Shown: piece after piece, positions 6,015 through 6,679 of the stretch
Numbering within the stretch: position 1 is the stretch's first letter
How the letters are laid out: each line of letters starts with the position of its first letter
Assembly (NCBI GenBank): GCA_017998555.1
Contig: JAGOCU010000128.1
Location: 1-6,679 of the forward strand
Length of the DNA: 6,679 nucleotides
Source of the DNA: Thermoflexales bacterium
GTDB taxonomy: Bacteria; Chloroflexota; Anaerolineae; J036; Brachytrichaceae
Direction: 5' to 3'
Program-made: the position numbers and the translations under genes
Notes under the pieces: model-generated
Seen by the model: the letters and a program-made list of their open reading frames with translations, nothing else
Database searches by the model: none
What the model was told of the DNA's origin: nothing

Positions 6015-6679
6015 TTACTTCGCTGCAGCCAGATTGGGCATCAGAAGCACGGGCGCATCGCAATAGCGGACGATCCGGTCGGCGACGCTGCCCAACAAGA
6101 AACGTCTCAAACCGCTTCGGCCATGGGTGCCCATCGCGACCAAATCGGCCTGTTGCGTCGATGCGACCCGCAGAATGGTTTCGGCCGCCGGCCCGAACTC
6201 GACGATGGTTTCGATCTTCACGCCCGATGGCTTCAAGTCGGCCGCGGCAAGATCAAGGCTGCTCTGGGCGCCTTCACGCTCGCGCTCCAGTTGGTTGGCA
6301 TAGGGATCGGCGGGAGCGCCGTCCGCGCCTTCAGATTTCACGCCGGTGATGGAGCGCAGCATTTGGATGCTGTTGCTGGTGGCGGCTTCTTCATTTGGCT
6401 CAGGCATCACCCGCAGCAATAAGACGGTCGCGCCGGTCTTGGCCGCCATTTCGGCCACGAGCGGCAGGACGCTGGCCGCCAAAGGCGAGCCATCCAGGGG
6501 AACCAGGATCTTCTGGAAGTCGATCGTCTGGGTCGGCACCCCATCATCCGATGCCGGCTTGCCGCGCACAAGGAGCAGGGGCATCGATGTGCTCCCGATC
6601 AGACTCGCGGCGACGCTTCCGAGCACGAAGCGCCGTATTCCGCCGCGGCCATGGGTGCACATGGCGATGAGATCGACCG
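6015..6679 (-). CDS. Tandem-domain universal stress protein (UspA family), 5' end cut by window edge
   Basis: At least 221 codons of a cytoplasmic universal stress protein with two Usp domains; the start lies beyond the right edge. The visible part opens with the end of domain 1, VDLIAMCTHGRGGIRRFVLG followed by SVA. Domain 2 runs from FQKILVPLDGSPLAASVLPL to the C-terminal VLLMPNLAAAK and carries a complete ATP-type motif G-TH-G-nine residues-GS in MGTHGRSGLRRFLLGS. In domain 1 the first Gly of this motif is Cys, so that copy may bind nucleotide differently. Such proteins are induced by stress or starvation and often bind ATP; a specific role cannot be assigned. It reads in the same direction as the RraA-like gene, 70 bp upstream of it, but has no obvious link to the transport cluster. 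Confidence 0.92.
   Translation of the reverse strand, partial: VDLIAMCTHGRGGIRRFVLGSVAASLIGSTSMPLLLVRGKPASDDGVPTQTIDFQKILVPLDGSPLAASVLPLVAEMAAKTGATVLLLRVMPEPNEEAATSNSIQMLRSITGVKSEGADGAPADPYANQLEREREGAQSSLDLAAADLKPSGVKIETIVEFGPAAETILRVASTQQADLVAMGTHGRSGLRRFLLGSVADRIVRYCDAPVLLMPNLAAAK

Noticed and set aside
5489..6349. Plus-strand open frame spanning the RraA-like and stress-protein genes
   Set aside because: It crosses two well-supported minus-strand genes and their gap and has no recognisable domain; a shadow of GC-rich codon use.

Overview
The window is GC-rich bacterial DNA. Every convincing gene lies on the minus strand, so it reads from right to left: tandem universal stress protein (start cut by the right edge), RraA-family protein, extracellular sugar-type solute-binding protein, two ABC permeases, D-2-hydroxyacid dehydrogenase, and a short-chain dehydrogenase cut by the left edge. 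No rRNA, tRNA, CRISPR or insertion sequence was seen. The binding protein has a twin-arginine leader ending in a lipobox, followed by an Ala/Pro/Thr-rich linker. That style is common in Chloroflexota, so a chloroflexotal genome is my best guess. It rests on one protein's style and is tentative.

Layout. Positions 6679-6015 encode the stress protein and 5944-5207 the RraA-like protein. A perfect 24-bp inverted repeat with a 3-nt loop (5140-5190) follows the RraA stop codon. After it comes a regulatory region (about 5084-4926) with a near-consensus sigma70-type promoter (TTGACA, 16 nt, TAGAAT) and three operator-like palindromes on either side of it. This promoter would drive the binding protein (4925-3567). 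A 184-bp gap with two strong stem-loops separates it from the MalF/UgpA-like permease (3382-2456). The MalG/UgpE-like permease (2450-1599) and the hydroxyacid dehydrogenase (1602-550) follow with essentially no gaps; the dehydrogenase start overlaps the preceding stop as ATGA. A 121-bp gap leads to the SDR gene (428 to the left edge).

How the genes may work together. The binding protein and two permeases form a CUT1-type (MalFG-like) importer, but no ATPase gene is present here; it must lie beyond the edge or be shared. The neighbouring enzymes (RraA-type possible aldolase, D-2-hydroxyacid dehydrogenase, SDR) suggest uptake and breakdown of a sugar, sugar acid or related hydroxyacid. The substrate cannot be read from the sequence. 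The least ordinary features are the promoter with its cluster of palindromes, the long perfect hairpin, the double stem-loop after the binding-protein gene, and a dehydrogenase that seems to lack the usual catalytic glutamate.
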